Below, in pieces: positions 26,061-41,800 of a DNA stretch of 64,000 bases (position 1 is its first letter; each line of letters begins with the position of its first letter). Made by a program: the position numbers and the translations under genes. This DNA comes from Eleginops maclovinus (lineage: Eukaryota; Chordata; Actinopteri; Perciformes; Eleginopidae): positions 3,911,790-3,975,789 of the forward strand of contig NC_086363.1 in assembly GCF_036324505.1 (NCBI RefSeq), read 5' to 3'. The notes beneath the pieces were generated by a model. The model searched no databases, had not been told where the DNA came from, and was given only the letters and a program-made list of their open reading frames with translations.

Positions 26061-29000
26061 CAGGAAATCCACTATTGACATCCTCAAGAAACAGCTGAGG
26101 GCTTTTCAAGGAAAGCTATTCCCAGTACGTCAGATGTGTGGTGAAGCACAACAATGAGTGCGTCAGAAGACCGTTGGGCTGCCATACAGCTGCATCCTCC
26201 TGACGGCTAAAACATTCTGTCATAGTTTCAGCTTTTCATGCAGCCTCTTTGAGAAGAAACACACGCTGCTGCTGCTGCTCTAAAAAAAAAAGCTAAGTGA
26301 AAGGAAGGTGCCGTGTTGAAGCAATGAAAGCCATTCGCAGACAACTACTTCCTCCTTTACAACAGCAATGCATGACATCACCGGTGCATGCCATCTGTCT
26401 GACCTGTCAGGTGTTACCAGACGAGTTGCAAAATCCTGATGTTAAATTTAGCTCCTCTGTGTGTGAGATGCATGCCGTCACGGGGATCACATGTCTTTCT
26501 TTCTTTTCACAGGCCCGTATTCCAGGGCGACTGCAGGTCAATTGAGGTTAATCTCCGCTAGTTGCAAACAGGTAGCAGAGGGAAAGACATGTGACAGCAA
26601 TGGCTCATGGGGAATCTGTTGAATGTGACTGATAGTGAGTCAGCTATTCAACCAGTGAGTCATCTGGTTTGATAGCCTTGTGGATGGTCTATCTGTCCAT
26701 TTGCAGTTACTGGAAGATTCTGGCTGCATGCTTACTCACTTACATCCACAGAAACACACCAACAGCTGACCATAACTCACTGATAGGGAATCCAATCAGT
26801 GTTGATGATATTTCCTACCAACAGGCCAACAACTATTGTGATTACAGTAAGTAAATGTGTATCAAACTTGCTGGATAGTGTTTCATACAAACCTGGCCTT
26901 TGTCTCTTGTTTTGAAAGCCCCAATTACAAAGACCAAACCTAACATCTGTGTAAGCATCTGATAACACTGTAATTACATTTTCATCTTTAATACTGTGCT
27001 ATAATGCAAAGGCAAAGCCGTTTCACCATGCTACACAAGTACTTTAAGGCATAATATTATCTTTACACACAGATTGTCTACTTGTAAGAAGGGTCATTGC
27101 AGTTACAGTGACTAAGTGGGGCAGGGGTTAGCATGACTGGCATTTCTGATCATTTTCTGTGACTGCCTTTGTATACTCTCTAATTTAGGAATAAACACTG
27201 TGTCTATACATAAACCACGTCGCTCAGAGAAGAGTAGAGGGTTCTTATTTTGGGAATAAACTGTAAAGTTTGAGTGTTCAGTTTCATGACCAATGAGGAG
27301 GTTCACTATTGGCTGGACATTTCCATGTGACCTTGGTGTTTTTTTGTATTGATATGATTCATAGTCTCAACACAATCAAATAGATTTAACATTATATAAA
27401 ATCATTGCTCATCATAGCCTAGATACCTTCAAAGGGATGGAAAGAATTATGCAGATTTTGCAATTTAAGTGCACTTTAAACTGCAATTGAAAAGCACATG
27501 CAGCCCTAGCAGAGGAGATGAAGTGCCCTCATAGAAGCAAGACAGACGGAGAACAAAGACCCATGAGTGCACATAGGGGAGAGCAGCGAGTTCACATCCT
27601 CATAAATCGAGTGATAATCAGCTCTCCTCACACGCTACGAGTCAGAGTCAGAGATCAGGAGATCCATGCAGAGCAGTGCTGCTTCAATCCACTTAGGAGA
27701 GCTAAGCCTTTTATCTCAAGTCTGAACATGGACTTCCTGAACATGGAAATCAGTCTCCTCTGTCTGGCTGAATGTTTGTTTACATACACATTATGCTTTG
27801 GGGGCATTTCCCCTTCCTGTAGTGTGTTAAAGGTTTTTGTGCATGAAAATTGACTGCAAAGGCGGAGTTTCTCTCCCACACAACTCCACCATCTGAAACG
27901 CCTCCATTGGACTCCTCTGTTTACTTCTGCAACATAATGACATCACAATGTAACACTTCTATTGGCTAGCACTCCAACACATTGTACATGATAGTTTAAG
28001 GGGCGGGACATCTCTTAGCGGTCGACTAATCCCAACAGAGGTGATCACCTAACCAATCAGAGCAGACTGGGCTCTGGTTTCAGACAGAGGGTGAAAAGAG
28101 GTGCTGCAGCACAGGCAGTATGAGAAAAATAAAGAGCTTTCTGAACATTAAAGCATGGAGACATGTCTCAGTAGAGGAGCTTAATACAGATATGAACCTG
28201 GAAATGAGCAGAATATGTCCTCTTTAAATAAAAATGTAAATATTAAAAGCTACAATGTGTTTAAGTTGGTGCAACTAAATGGAATTACATTTTATTCAAA
28301 CAACATTACGTGACTCGGTACAGAGGAGGATTTCCTTAGCTTTAAGGCAGCACCTCATTTGAATGCTGCAGAGTTTGCAAGTCAAATTTTAAAATGCTTG
28401 ATCGTATTTATGCAGATAAAGCCCATGCAGTTACTGTAGCTCATGAAACAGCAGCTGTCGTCGGAGAAAAACACCTCGACCAATGCAAGATGGAAGATCA
28501 TGTCATTTATAATCTTGCATTTCTGAGGAGCGATTATCAGCCTCTTACCAAAAGTGAGCTGCGAAACAGAAAAACCTTTCTCACACCGAGGAGAAAAGCA
28601 TAAGGTGTGAGAGACTCTGCTCTCTGCATATTGCAGAAAAACATATTCTCTGCACCAAATCAGATGTGTGATGTGTGCGCAATGGGTGAGTAATGTGTTA
28701 AAGGCAAAGGCGAGGAAAGTAAAAGAGATCGCTTTATACTCACAGTGTTCTTCTGGCAAATTATCTCCTGGAAAAAAGAATAAAAGAAAGGTACGTTTAG
28801 AGATGACACGAGGACATTTCTCCCTTTTTTTGTTTAATGAATAACAAAGCAACAGATCAACTCAAATCCATACATCATGAATCATTTCATTTGAATATCT
28901 AGTGAAGACTTCTGTCTGTGACACTATAACGTACATCATGTAGAAACTATTGGCATCATGCACAGTTAAAGGTAGACATGCACCAATAAAATGAGAGAAG

Positions 29001-32000
29001 AAGTAACTAAAGTAGGTTTTGCAAATGTTTTATGAGGTAGGAAGTACCTTCAACATGTTGGTTTACCATGAAATCAGCTGATGTTATTTATTTAAAACAC
29101 ACTGAGCCTTTTGTCTTGCACAAAGTCCAATATTCAGACCTTGAAAGTGGGTTTTTTAGTAATATTTAGCATCTATTTTAAAGGTCTTTAAAACTGTTTT
29201 TGCAGCCTGAAATCTCTAGGATTGAAAAGAGATGTAATTGTACATGCTGTGATCACATTTTAAGCACACAGGAATGATTGTGATGCTCGTCTCATCACAC
29301 ATTAGAAGAAGCGGATCATTGAGCTGAGCTACTAAAGTATTTAAGAGCACTCATTTTACCTCCCTGACTTTACATGGCAATATGTAATCTGACAAATCAC
29401 AATCGCTTTTCATGCGAGTGCTGAGATAATGTACTGGGCTGTGTTACAATATGGATCAATAAGGTATGAAAGGGAAGTATTTCAAACTGGAAAACACCTT
29501 CAGCTTTATTACATTTCTGATAAACTACACATGCTTCTACATTGAGACTGCTTTTGTTATTCTACAGAGGAAAATATCACTTCAAATCAGCGTGAGCAGA
29601 ATGAGGGCACACCTCTTTAGGTCTATGTGTATTTATTTTAAAAGGGCTCCAGCATTTAAAGAAAACCCCTGACATTAAAACAGCCCCCTTTGAGACAATT
29701 TAGCAGCCCGATAAAGATCAGAGAAAAGCCTCCAGAGAGGTGTGTGTGTTTTCAGGCAGGGTGGGGAGCAGCCAGGCGGGCGGCACTATGGCAGACCACA
29801 GGAACTCCTATTGGGTACTGTCTGAAACAGAGCAGGCTCTCTGAACTCTGTAAAACATACACAGCAGGAATAATAGAGCTAAAAATGTGCATCTGGGTTC
29901 TTAATGCCATGTTTATCTCGACTGCTAAGTTTAATCTGCACTATAGGCTGCATGGTACGTATTTTGTCGAGGCTGCTGGCTGAGGGTGACGACAATAAAG
30001 GCTTCAGTGTTCTTCCACTACAATTTTAAATGTGTTCAGCTTTGGCCTCAGTGAACCACGTCTCGTCTGCTCCATAAGACTCGCACTGTTGTCAAATGCT
30101 GACTCAGTTAAAGGAACAATCTGACATTTGAATCTGACTACAGATGTGTTACTCTCTCCCTTACAGGTTGCGGTTAGTGGCTCAGCTCTTTTCGGGAAGG
30201 TTTTGGTTTATTCCATAACAGTGTGTTATGTGTTTTGAAGTTAGCAGAGGTGGTCTTTGTTACAGTAGGAGGCAGCCCACGTCGAGCAAAAAAACCCAAA
30301 CCCTGGTAACATGAGTAATCAGCACAGGAGTGCATAATACCCTAAATGTGTTTTAAAGTGCCGAACCATTTCAACTGCCCCCTGGCCATCCAAATATAAA
30401 AAATAAATTACATAAATGGTTGTAGCACTTAAAATGATTTGGTTTATGTGAAGCGATGTGCAGGATTCTTGCTGTTCCGAGTTTTTATGGTTGATTTGCA
30501 GCTATTCTAAGTTGCTTTCAATAAAAGCAACAGCTAATGAGAAGGATGTGAAATACAGTTGAATTTGTGTCGTAAATTGAAGAGAAGTTATTGAACTTTC
30601 GATCATGAAAAATACTTAAAAACCAGGACTACGATCCACCTGTTTTTGGGCTAAACTAAATGTGTAACCCTAACATAATTTGGATTTTTTTCCATGCTAA
30701 AAAATAATCAGCATTGAAATTTAAGTGGATTTTTTTAGTGGAAATACAATGATTACCTAAGGAAAAGGAAATGAAGGAACCCTTAATCGTCCCGCAGAGG
30801 GGACATTTACATTCTGCATCAGACAGAGGTTAAACACTTAAAAAAAAGTGGTTGATGACTCAGCAAACATTGCCTTTTTATGTGAACTCTATTTCCACTT
30901 TGAGATCTGAGTTTTTCAAATGAGGCCAACGCTGACTTCCAGAAATGCATTTCCTCCCGTCAAATTATCGATGCATTTATGTGCCGCTGCCACCAAATTA
31001 CTTTCCTGTCAATCCCCACCTCCTTTTCTAAAAATAGCCTCAATTACCACCCTGGTGAACCACAGTGATTGTCTGGGTAACGAGAGGACCGATTGTCCTG
31101 CTCTCGGTTCCCACTGTACCTGCAGAGACTGGAGGGAGTCGGAGTTGGTGTCGCAGTACAGGATGATGTTGTTGGCCATGCTGAAGCTCTCTCTCACTCC
31201 CAGGTGGTAGAAGAGCGAGGGCTGCCGGAAAGCGTCCGTCATCTCCACCACAGCGATGTCTGATGGGGAGGGACAGGGACATGTCGTGTTAGGCGTCAAC
31301 TTTAATTTAAAACGTTTCAGTTCATCTTGACGGCTTTCAGTTCTCAACACCAAACCTCATGTTGAAATAGGATTTAATTTCCAAAATGCTGCCACAACTT
31401 TGGAAATGCTACATTTTTTAAAGGATTTTTTTGATTCAACGGCTTCATTGTCATATTGTAAAATAGCATAGCATAGTTAATGACAATGAGGTCCCTCTCC
31501 TGTAGTGTGTTATGTAGGGTTTTTGTGCAGGTAAATGGTCTGCAAACAACTCCATTGGACTCCTTTGTAACATTGTGACATCATCATGTAACACTCACTT
31601 CTATTAGCGAGCATTTCAGTCTTTTAAAATGATTAGAAGTTAAATATCTAAATGTTTTAAATGTTCAAATAAAATGCAATTTGAAGACTTACTATTCATT
31701 ATCATATTATATAAGTAATCCTATAAATGATCTGTGGGTAAAACCTGCATCATATCAGAGGTACAGGTCACACACTTGACACCTGGCCTTCATTTGAGCC
31801 AACATCCTTATTGTTTTGGTAGGGAAAGACACAACTCAGAGGTCAAAGGTTAATAAACATATATGAAGCCGCATCATGTGTGTCAGTATCTCACACTACT
31901 ATACATTCCTGTGTCCGAGATATAAGTCGAGCTAGTTCAGAAGTACACTGGTGAAAAACAGATCTGACTGTTTGAACCTGTCTTTTCAACTCAAACTACG

Positions 32001-35000
32001 AATACAAATACGCTCAACACCACACTGACTGCAGCTGGACTCGAGCGTATGATCCGGATCAATAGGTCAACAGAAGTAAATATTGCAGAGTGTCACTCAA
32101 GCCAGCGGGGACCACAGCTTCTGGTGGAGGGGCGGAGAGTTCCCAGCCTTGAACCAAGAGCTGAGAGCAGCAAAACAGACTGCTGTTTCCAGAGAGCTCT
32201 TTCATAGTGTGCTGTTTAACTGATCCGTACATAGAGATAGTATATGAACCAGCCAAAGGCATGAAATCCATACATTATTGCATTTAAAGTGATTTGCATT
32301 AACGCGATAGTGAGCAATTATACGGATAAAGCTGCACATTGCTCTGTATATTGTTCGTATTTCTGTGCATTACTACCACTAAAAGCTGCTGTGAATGCAG
32401 AAAGGTGTCCATTTTCAGCCTCTCAATGAGGACTTTTCCTGCTTTTCTCTGTTTATATCATGTTAAAATGAATATCATTGGGGTTTGGGCTGAGAAACAA
32501 CACATTTTAAGACATCCCTTTGGATTTTAAGGGACTTAGATTAACATTTGTTACTATTTACTGACATTTTATACACCATTGATTAATTGAGGAAAATAAG
32601 TGCCAGATTTTTCCATTAACTAATAACAAAAACTAGCCTACAATCCTACATTCTTGCATTTTAAAGGACATCATGATATAAAAAGTGTACAATAAGCAGT
32701 ACAGTGAACACAGCATGAGGCGGGTGGTACTCCCTGAGTCTGCCTCGAGCCACTGATAAAAACAAAAACACATCGGACCAGTCGCTGTGCTCCAGTAATG
32801 ACAGAAGAGAGGAGAGGAGAGGGGAGGAGGAGAGGAGAGATAATGCCGCCGCCGCACCCTGCCGTTTCATCTGCTTCCAACTATCCTCCTCTCTGTGTCA
32901 ACAAACACATTACATGCAGCTAAAGAGCGGAGAATCTCTGAGCAGACGCGCCAAATCTTTTACCTCTTTTATGGGTCGTTTAAGGCCAGTGGAGTATCAC
33001 TGCGGGAATGCACTGAAATATTCTCGAGTCAAACTGTCAGATAATAGGATTTTCTATTGCGGCCGTTTTGTGGCGGGAAAAGTGTCTTGTGTGTAGTGAT
33101 CTTGAACAGAGCAATTATTATCAGGTCTTACTAGGCTATGGCCCAATTTGCACTCAAAAGATAAAACAAACAGTGAATCATCACAACAGAGGAGGCCAGC
33201 TAACCAATCAGAGCAGACTGGGCTCTGGTTTCAGACGGAGGGTGAAAAGAGGTGCTGCAGCACAGGCAGTATGAGAAACATAAAGAGCTTTTTGCACATT
33301 AAAGCATGCAGTCATGTCCCAGAAGAGGCACTAAATAGATATATGAACCTGAATGTGAGTAGACTAGTCCCTTTAATCAAGATGTAAAGCTGCATGCCAA
33401 CAGAGCTCTGCAGAGAGATCAGAGTTTGGCTGCAGCGGTGGAGAGCATGTATCAGTGATGCAAATTCATCTAGGAAGCAGGCACTTGTTTCTGGCCTTAA
33501 AGCTTCTCATCATGAACCCCCCCCTCCCTTTACTCCACATGTGCTTCAGAAAAACAGCCTCACATTTTCATTAAGGCCAAGCAGGCAGAGGACAGGATAT
33601 AAGGCATATTAAGCTCTGTGGCTCTGTGCAGTGATGCAGAATATCAAGAGGGATTTTACCCTCCGGGTGAGTAGACGGCTTCTTCACGTCAGGATTTCTG
33701 CTCTGAGACATGTCAGGTTTCACTTTCTGACGTATAAAGCAGCGAGCGGAAGAGCACCTTAATCCTCGCTCGCCGACCTCTGCTTAACAACCACTTGTGA
33801 CTTCCATATCCATGACGTATTTCTAATAATGATATCTCCACGATCACGCACAACAGTTAATGAATATTCGGACTTCTTCTGTGCCATGCAAAGTTCAAAT
33901 CAAGACTCTCTGGGTTAAAACAAACCTGATTAACACAGAATAAAATGCTGTTTAGCTTCTTCAGTGCTCTTATTTTATTCACACAAGTTGCTGAATGTCA
34001 ACATCCAGACAGTGTGAGGCGGCGGATGAATAAAACATAAGCTTGTCTCATTTCTCTGCTGGCGGGAGACACCATCAATATTACATAGGCAGAGAGCTTA
34101 TAATGCAAACAGGCCATTAGGAAGCCGCAGTGTAACACACAGCTGACAGAAAAGGTTGTTTTCATGGATGCATCGGGGTGCTTAAAACCCAACCTGCTTC
34201 ACAGAAACACAACTGAGGTATTGAACATGTTTTCTGTCATAAAGCAGGGGCTAATATTGGTCATGAATAATATATAAAGCTCTGCACATATGAAGATGGA
34301 AAAGGGCAAGACATACGCGAGTGTCTTCTGCAGGGCGACGTGCAGCAATCAGTCCTCATAAGTGCTTTGTACTCTCAATAAAACCCCTGAGAGCTGATGA
34401 TATATAGTCAGTGTGAAGTGTTTTTCAGTCTAGATTCATAATGACTATAATATCATAAAACAAGACAGGGAAAAACACGTGCCACACCTTAATAAGAAGC
34501 TTAATGCAGTGGTAGTCGTACATAATCACAATCATCCTTCAATTCCCCGACAGGATGGTTGGCTTTCACTTCACAGACACATTTTTTACTTCAAATCAGA
34601 GTTACAGTTGTAACGCAGGCAAATATTTAACATCTTATCTGAGCCCAAACATATTGTAAACAAAAGCTCTGATAGTTAGTCAATAAATCAATACAGGATT
34701 GGCATCAGATCGGACAGTCTCCCTATGGTTTGTGTTATTTTTAGCACTAGCAGTAGCATCAGCATTAGGCAGACATTTGAAACTTTCCAATTTCAGATTT
34801 TTAAAAGAAATTGGATCACTAATGGCTTAGTGTTTGTGTGCTAGCTAACTAATACAGTAAATTAAGATGGTGAAAATGGTAATGGTACACTTGCTTTATA
34901 TTAGCATATTAGCATTGTCATTTTGAGCATATTAGCATGTTAGCTTTTAGTTTAAAGCCCCATTCTGGACACGTATGCTAAGCCACTAGCATGACCCTGG

Positions 35001-38000
35001 ACTCTTTGCAAAAGCATCCAACGTGGTTTCATCTACTCAACTGTGAGGACGTGCTGCTTTCCTCTGTTCGAATGTGTACATTCAAAAGCATTGCATTTAA
35101 AACAAAGTATAAATTATGATCGTCACTTTAGGCTACTGGAAATAATCATTTAAAGCAGCTCTAGTTGAATATTTATCTCCTCATAGAACTCAAGCTTTGG
35201 TGTTGAGTGGGTTCATTTTATGCTTCACTCCCAATAAACTCCATTGCATTGGTAGGGACAAAAAAATTAACCCTGACAAACATTTCACTTTATGACTAAA
35301 TAAACCAAAGGAGGAAATGCATCACACTTCAAGGCCAGTAGACATGCTGTAAATACTCCCCCTACAAAATGTCTCGCTTCCCTTAGCAGTGACAAGGTGT
35401 ATCTAAAATGTGTTTTGTGTTCTGTCAGCGGCTACATGCATCATTAAGAACAATAATCTGGATGTCATACAGCAGAGACATCATACAGACAATGCCTGTG
35501 ACTTTCCCCGATTCACAGTGGAGCATCTGAATGTTTTTGCAGAGCTTCAGACGTCGTGCTCAATTCTGGATCCAACAGCAGAGCCGAGTGCGTGCCAGTG
35601 CATCCGCAGACCTGCCAGCATAGTGCTGACAGAAGGCTGTGTGAAGCAGAGTAACTTGAGTCACCGTTTAAACAGCCCTGCCACCTGATCACGCTGGCTG
35701 TTGTTGTGGCCATTGCAATCACAAAATCAGTAGTGAAGCATCTATCTTAAACAGGGAGAGATGAAACAAATTGGGGGAAAAGAAACCCAAAACATGCATA
35801 GCTCTGATAATCCTGCTACACCTCCTACGGCTGGACCTGCTACCCAAATCGCCTACTGCTCAAAGAAGAGGAGGGAAATAATTCAATACTCTTCACTATC
35901 TGGCTTCCAGCAGCTCTTGGTTTGCAGCTGCAGGTTCCTCAAGCCCAGTGCTGGAGGGGGTGAGACAGGGAGGGGGTGAGGAGCAGATAGAGAGAGCTGC
36001 ATGGAGTCTTCTGGCTCCTCTTTATAGATCTTTCTCAGCCGTCTCCGGAGAGCTTCTACCAGATGCACAATCTCTTTTTTTTGGAGGAGGGGGGTCTGCT
36101 CAATATTTTAAATCGCAGCAGGATGTAGATAACCCCCGAGACTGTTCAAGTAGATATGGATTAACTCAGCAACCCTTTCTTCTGTGCGCAGAGCCAAACG
36201 GAGAGCATACATTCGGACTCTTAAGAAATCTATTGCAATGATTGTGGGCGGTCGGAGGAATGTAAACAGCCCACAGCTGTAAACAATGCCAAGGCTGTGT
36301 GCAACTTTGGCACTATACATCCCTTAAGCTGTACACAGTGCATGCAAACAATACAAGGGTGTTTACTTATGAATTATTGTTTTCTTTTAGGATTTTTTTA
36401 AATATGAGAATGGCGGTTCTCAACTATTACAAACTCAGTATTTTTAAGATCAATTACGTGCTTACATCACAAAGGCTGAGTTTCATTTACGAATGGAGGC
36501 TGAGAGATATAGTCAAAAGCTCTAGAAATATAGACAATTATATTTTAAATGTTTACTGATTTTATAAGATCCTTGCATTTGAGAAATTAAAAAAACGTAA
36601 TATTTAAACTGTTTAAATAACTCTAAACATTTTAGCTGATGAATTGACTTTTGATCCATTCATCAATTAATTGACTTATTGTTCTCTGCATAAGAAACAT
36701 GTCAAACTAAGACATACATGACATCCACTCGACTATCTATCTAACAAGCATTAATGACATGCAACAGGATTTTCATTTTTACCAAACAAGTGCTGCATGG
36801 ATTTAAAATAGTAAATAAAAAGCATAAGAGTTGTCAGCGAAAGTTGAATCTCCGTCCAAATAAATACCTTTGTGTTTGAAGTGACCAACATCAACAATAA
36901 CATGTTGTCTCTAGCAGAGGAATAAAGTGTTTTCATGTGCAGGTATCAGCTCTGCCTTTGACCTAATAACTCTTGATATTTGTGAAAATGTCATCGTGCC
37001 TCAATGCTTAAGGCACTGTTATTAAATTACTCGGGCACTGTTTACCCTGGTCAGTCCGGCTGTAATGGCCTGCAGTTTATCGTGCCTGACTCTGAGTATG
37101 TAGGACAGGTACAGTAAGCAAATAGAAAGCACTCGTTACAATCAATTACATAACAACTACACCGAGGATGTTGTAGCCATGGAGACTCAGCGAGGAAAAC
37201 AGATGCGAGTGAAACAGTGTGTTGCTGTCGAGCTTTTTCCCCTTATCGCTAATGGAGGAGGAGGGAAAGAGGCTCGTGTTGGGGAGTGCAGAGAGTGGAT
37301 TCAGACAGTGGAATAACTGTCTCCAAACTCCACTGGAAATCTCTTTTTCCTCACCTCAAAGCAAGAGTAACTTCTGGTGTTTATAATGTCCAAGATCCTG
37401 GCCAAATTTCCAACCACTCCAGAAGATGTTTGCAGCGTTCGCGTGATTTCTGGCAGCTGCACGAACAGCCGATGTGTCACTGCTGTCAGGTTGCAGCGAG
37501 ATGCAGGATAATAGAGTCTTCAACACAGGACCTATACTTCAAAACCCCTGTGGAGTTTTCTTGTAAACAAACCCAGCTATGGGTTCACAATCATTAAAAA
37601 GGCACAGTGTGAATCCTTGAAGCCTCACAGATTGAATGCATTTCCTTCCTCATGCTACGTTTCTTGGAATAGCATTGCCATGTTATACTGTTCTACTATA
37701 AATAGTGTATTGTCTTGCCTGTGCCAGCAAATCGATCCAATAGATACAAAATATGGCCCAAATAAGCAGAATATTGCTCTAAGCGGTGACAAAATCATTA
37801 TCTAAGCAATTATTCTCACACAATTCAGATTTAGTAGGACTTGGAAACAGTTCTGCAGAATGACAAGTTGGTGAGCTTTTTGGAAAGCAGGTATTTGTTC
37901 AAGGCATGTCACACACACCCTTTTGGATCTTCCTTTTACGATGACACATCTTGTCAAATTTGCAGAAGCCACGGCTGCAAGAGCTTTAAGTAAAAACAAG

Positions 38001-38823
38001 GTGGTGAATATTTGTCCCCTCGTGGAGATTCCATTACCTTTTCAAAAGTACATTGTGGTGTTATGGTTTTGTACGTAAATGTGTTTCTTGATCAAACAAA
38101 TATAAACTTGCACTAATATGTATTGAGGGATTGCCTGGAACAAAACAAATATCTTGAGGAAAATGCGTCACAAACACAAAATAAGGTTCATGTGAAGTCT
38201 AAGAGCCAGACAAAGTAAACAGCCACCGGAGGCATTCTCCCAAAATACATCCCTGGGAATGGAAGAACAGAGCCATACAAGTCTATTAAGTTAGCATTTC
38301 TGCATACAAATACATGTGGTCTCCCAGAGGATCACATGGGAAACAGTAGACAATGGTTATTCTGTAGTTTGGATGCCCTGCCCAGCAGACAGACTAATGC
38401 CTTCTGTATTTTTAGACACAAGTGTGCTTGAAAAGAAACAACCCAGAAAACACCCCGATGCAGGAAATGAGACCAGCCTTCCAGTTGCATGCTTTCCTGA
38501 CACTTTCTTCTCAAACTTCTGCTCCACTTTGTTGCTTTTCACACACACAGAGATTCTTACAAACTGCAGTGCCATGGCCCCGAGGGGGGAGGAGAGCTGG
38601 GAACAGAATGTGAATTCATCTGACAAACGCGCTGTGAGAAACTCGTGCTGCTGTTGCCCCGACATGCCTCCTCGATTCAAGAAATTTGCTTAAACGAGAG
38701 GGAAGTCAACAGAGATGTAACCTCATGACTTCACCTGATAGGATTGAGGGGCTGCTGTGGTTTCTTGCAAAATGCTGCATTGAAATGACGCTACACCCAG
38801 CAGAAATGTGTTCAACAAGCATT

Positions 38824-38866
<43 letters not shown>

Positions 38867-41800
38867 CCTTACAAACACCTGATCTAACTTATACTTGACA
38901 AACCGGGGAACCCAATTCATAGAGAACCAATCAACAACAGTTCTGCTTTTCCATCTATTAGCAGAACGTCACGTAGCTACTGTGGATGATAAATGATATC
39001 TATACTGTATTTGTCGTCAGTGTTGTGGAAGTTGTCTGTTTTTAAAAGGACCTTTTGACTTTACATACTCTCGAGAAGTTGGTGATGCTGCTAGCATATC
39101 CCTAGTGACAATATCGTTGGTCCGTTTGTCCAGAGTTTAAACTTATCCAGTGAATGTTGTACAGATATTCCCAGATTCTTGTAGAGCCATCATTTTCCAA
39201 GTCTTTGACTAAATACCTGTAAGACTAATGCAGCTCTACTTTGTGTTGAGTGCAAAGTAGCATGCTATGCAATATTAGCATGCTAACACAACAAACTATG
39301 TGTCTGCTTAGCATCAACATGTTAGCATTGTCACTGTTAGCACGGACTAGATTTTAGCTACTATATTGGCTTTACGTACACCAGTCTTTTTGTGTGAGCG
39401 TGCAAAGGGATCTTTCTTTCAGGTGAAAATGTAACGTTTATTTGTCTGAAGACGGGTTAATATCCAGAGGGGCATTGGCAGCCTTCAGTAGATGACTAAG
39501 AGTGAGAGGTAAAAAAGGAGGGAACTTGGCCCCTGTGTAAACTTACAGAGTACGGTCACAGACGCCTCTAACTTGTGAAATGACACAGTTTAGATGTTGC
39601 CACTTTGAAACAATTTTTTCTCCTTCCCACAACCACCCTTGTTTTACTTTCAAACACACAGTTTTGCATCCACATCAGTCTGTGACCTTTGCGGTGCATG
39701 TGCAGAATCCAAACACCCAGTGAGCAGAGTAAAGTTTTGATGAGAAACACCGCCTCTGTTTACAGATACCTGGTTACAATCTCGATATTAAATACCATAG
39801 AGTGCATGTAACAGTTTTTCTCCCTCAGATAGAGTCAGTGTTTGTTTATCAGCTTTATTATTTATAGTTTTCACTTCAAATCAAAAGGATTGTTCCTAAA
39901 TGTTCCTCCTCTTCTATCACTGTACACACACAGTCTTCTGCATGCAACAGAGTAATCCCACTGATCTTTTTGGCAAGTTAGATCCGGACCACTTCCTGGT
40001 ACATTATCACGCTGATATACGAGCCACTCACCCTCAGCTGCTTTCTTAAGACGCCGATTACCCGCACCTCCTGCTGCCTTTACCTCAAATGAACCCCTGA
40101 TAAGACCTGCTTTAATACACCGCCTCTCCACCGTCTGTCCTTTTTCTTGAGAGTGCTTAGGACATTTGCCCTCAGGTTTAACTGTCAGTAAACGGCACTT
40201 ACATCTTGTTCAGTGTACATGTATATGACGAATACTCACTTAACACACTGTTTGACGCTGAAGTACTACAGTTGGGTTTAATTGTTATTAGTCTGCAGGG
40301 CACGTACACATGTCAAAGCAATGTAAAATGATGAAATGACACAAAGTGTTTTATCATTGACACACTTCAAGTGGAATGTGGGTTTCACAACAATGGTGAA
40401 CGGAGAAGAACACCACGCACTTCCTGTTGGCAAATATCAGCATGAAAACAGCCTTTTCTTGCCAACACTGCTCCTACAGTCTCACACCGATGAGAGGTCG
40501 CTTTCGGCCCCAGACGGCAGAGAGTGGCCTGTGGGTTTAATCCCTCTGACCTTGTGCTCTCTCACCTCTGAGGAGCAGCCAGGCATACAGTGTCAACAAG
40601 AGGGAGGATAAACAACCGAGCGGAGGGCCAGCTGACGGGATTACAGAGCAGTCTGAAGCCGAGTGTCAGTCTTATGCTGGTGAAGCCCGGGACGAGAGGC
40701 TGTCAGCTGACTGGAGAGTGTGATGACATCGAACACAGAGAGATCCCACCTGCTGTGCAAGGATTACACCATGTGCCTTGTTTGGGAGTAATGCTTAGGA
40801 CATTTGAAATGCTTCCCAATAAAAGGTCCATTCACACACATTTGAAACAATAAAATCTGGCAGCAAAACCTTTTGGTTTCAGTTGAATCACTTGGATCTG
40901 TAGATTTGCTAAAGGATGAAAAGTAAATACTTCAAATCAAGTTTAACTTTGGTGAACTTGACACACAAATTCCTCCCGGCACAAAATGTTCCTCAATACA
41001 AGGAATAGTTTAAAGACAGTTTTGAGAAAGGATACGTTTTGATTGTAATTAGCCGTCAATTAGCAAGCTAGTAGAATAGTCCTCTCAAAGTAGAAAGTCC
41101 TCTCAAAATAGGCAGTTTTGCTCTAATAGTGATTGAATGTTGCTTCAAACTTGTGGAATTCTTTCTGTATGATGATGGAAATGTAGTATTTGAACAGCTG
41201 AGGGCCACTTCAGGCAATACAAACATAACATACATGTAAGAAAATGTGTTGACTTTGTATTTATGATGTTGTAGAGGCTATCATGCTTTTGAAAAATCAT
41301 TCTAGATTGTGGCCAGAGCTCAACACTGCACTTCTCTCAGCCTTCTCAAGAATACAACCTACAACTAAAAAAGCATGAGTGGACGGCCTGAAAACGATTT
41401 CTGTGTCGCTGGTGGAGTGGTGAACAGTGAGCACAAAAACAACAGGTCAGAAAAACACTCAGACTGACGAGGAGTTGCTTTTCAAAGTTGTCAGGAATTG
41501 TTTCAAAAAGCCATTGTGCTCTCTGTTAATCCCGCAGTAGTTCAGTGTAATGATCAGCAGGAGAGATACAGCTCTGCATACCACAGCGATGAGCAAACAG
41601 CCGAGCCATTGACTTGATCCTTTGATAAGTTGATATTGCTTTGAAACATGGCATTATGGCACTGTAGAGGCTGGCGTGTTTAAAATCCTTTGTGGTATTC
41701 AGCAGGTATCTCATTATGGATTTCTTTTTTCATTTGACAGGAGAAAGAAAGGATTGCTGTTGCTGAATGTGTTTTACCAGCATTAGGACGTCAGCATGCA

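Noticed and set aside
37160..37200. Possible RFX X-box (GTAGCCATGGAGAC) in intron 1
   Set aside because: The match to the two-half-site consensus is too weak to call without conservation data.
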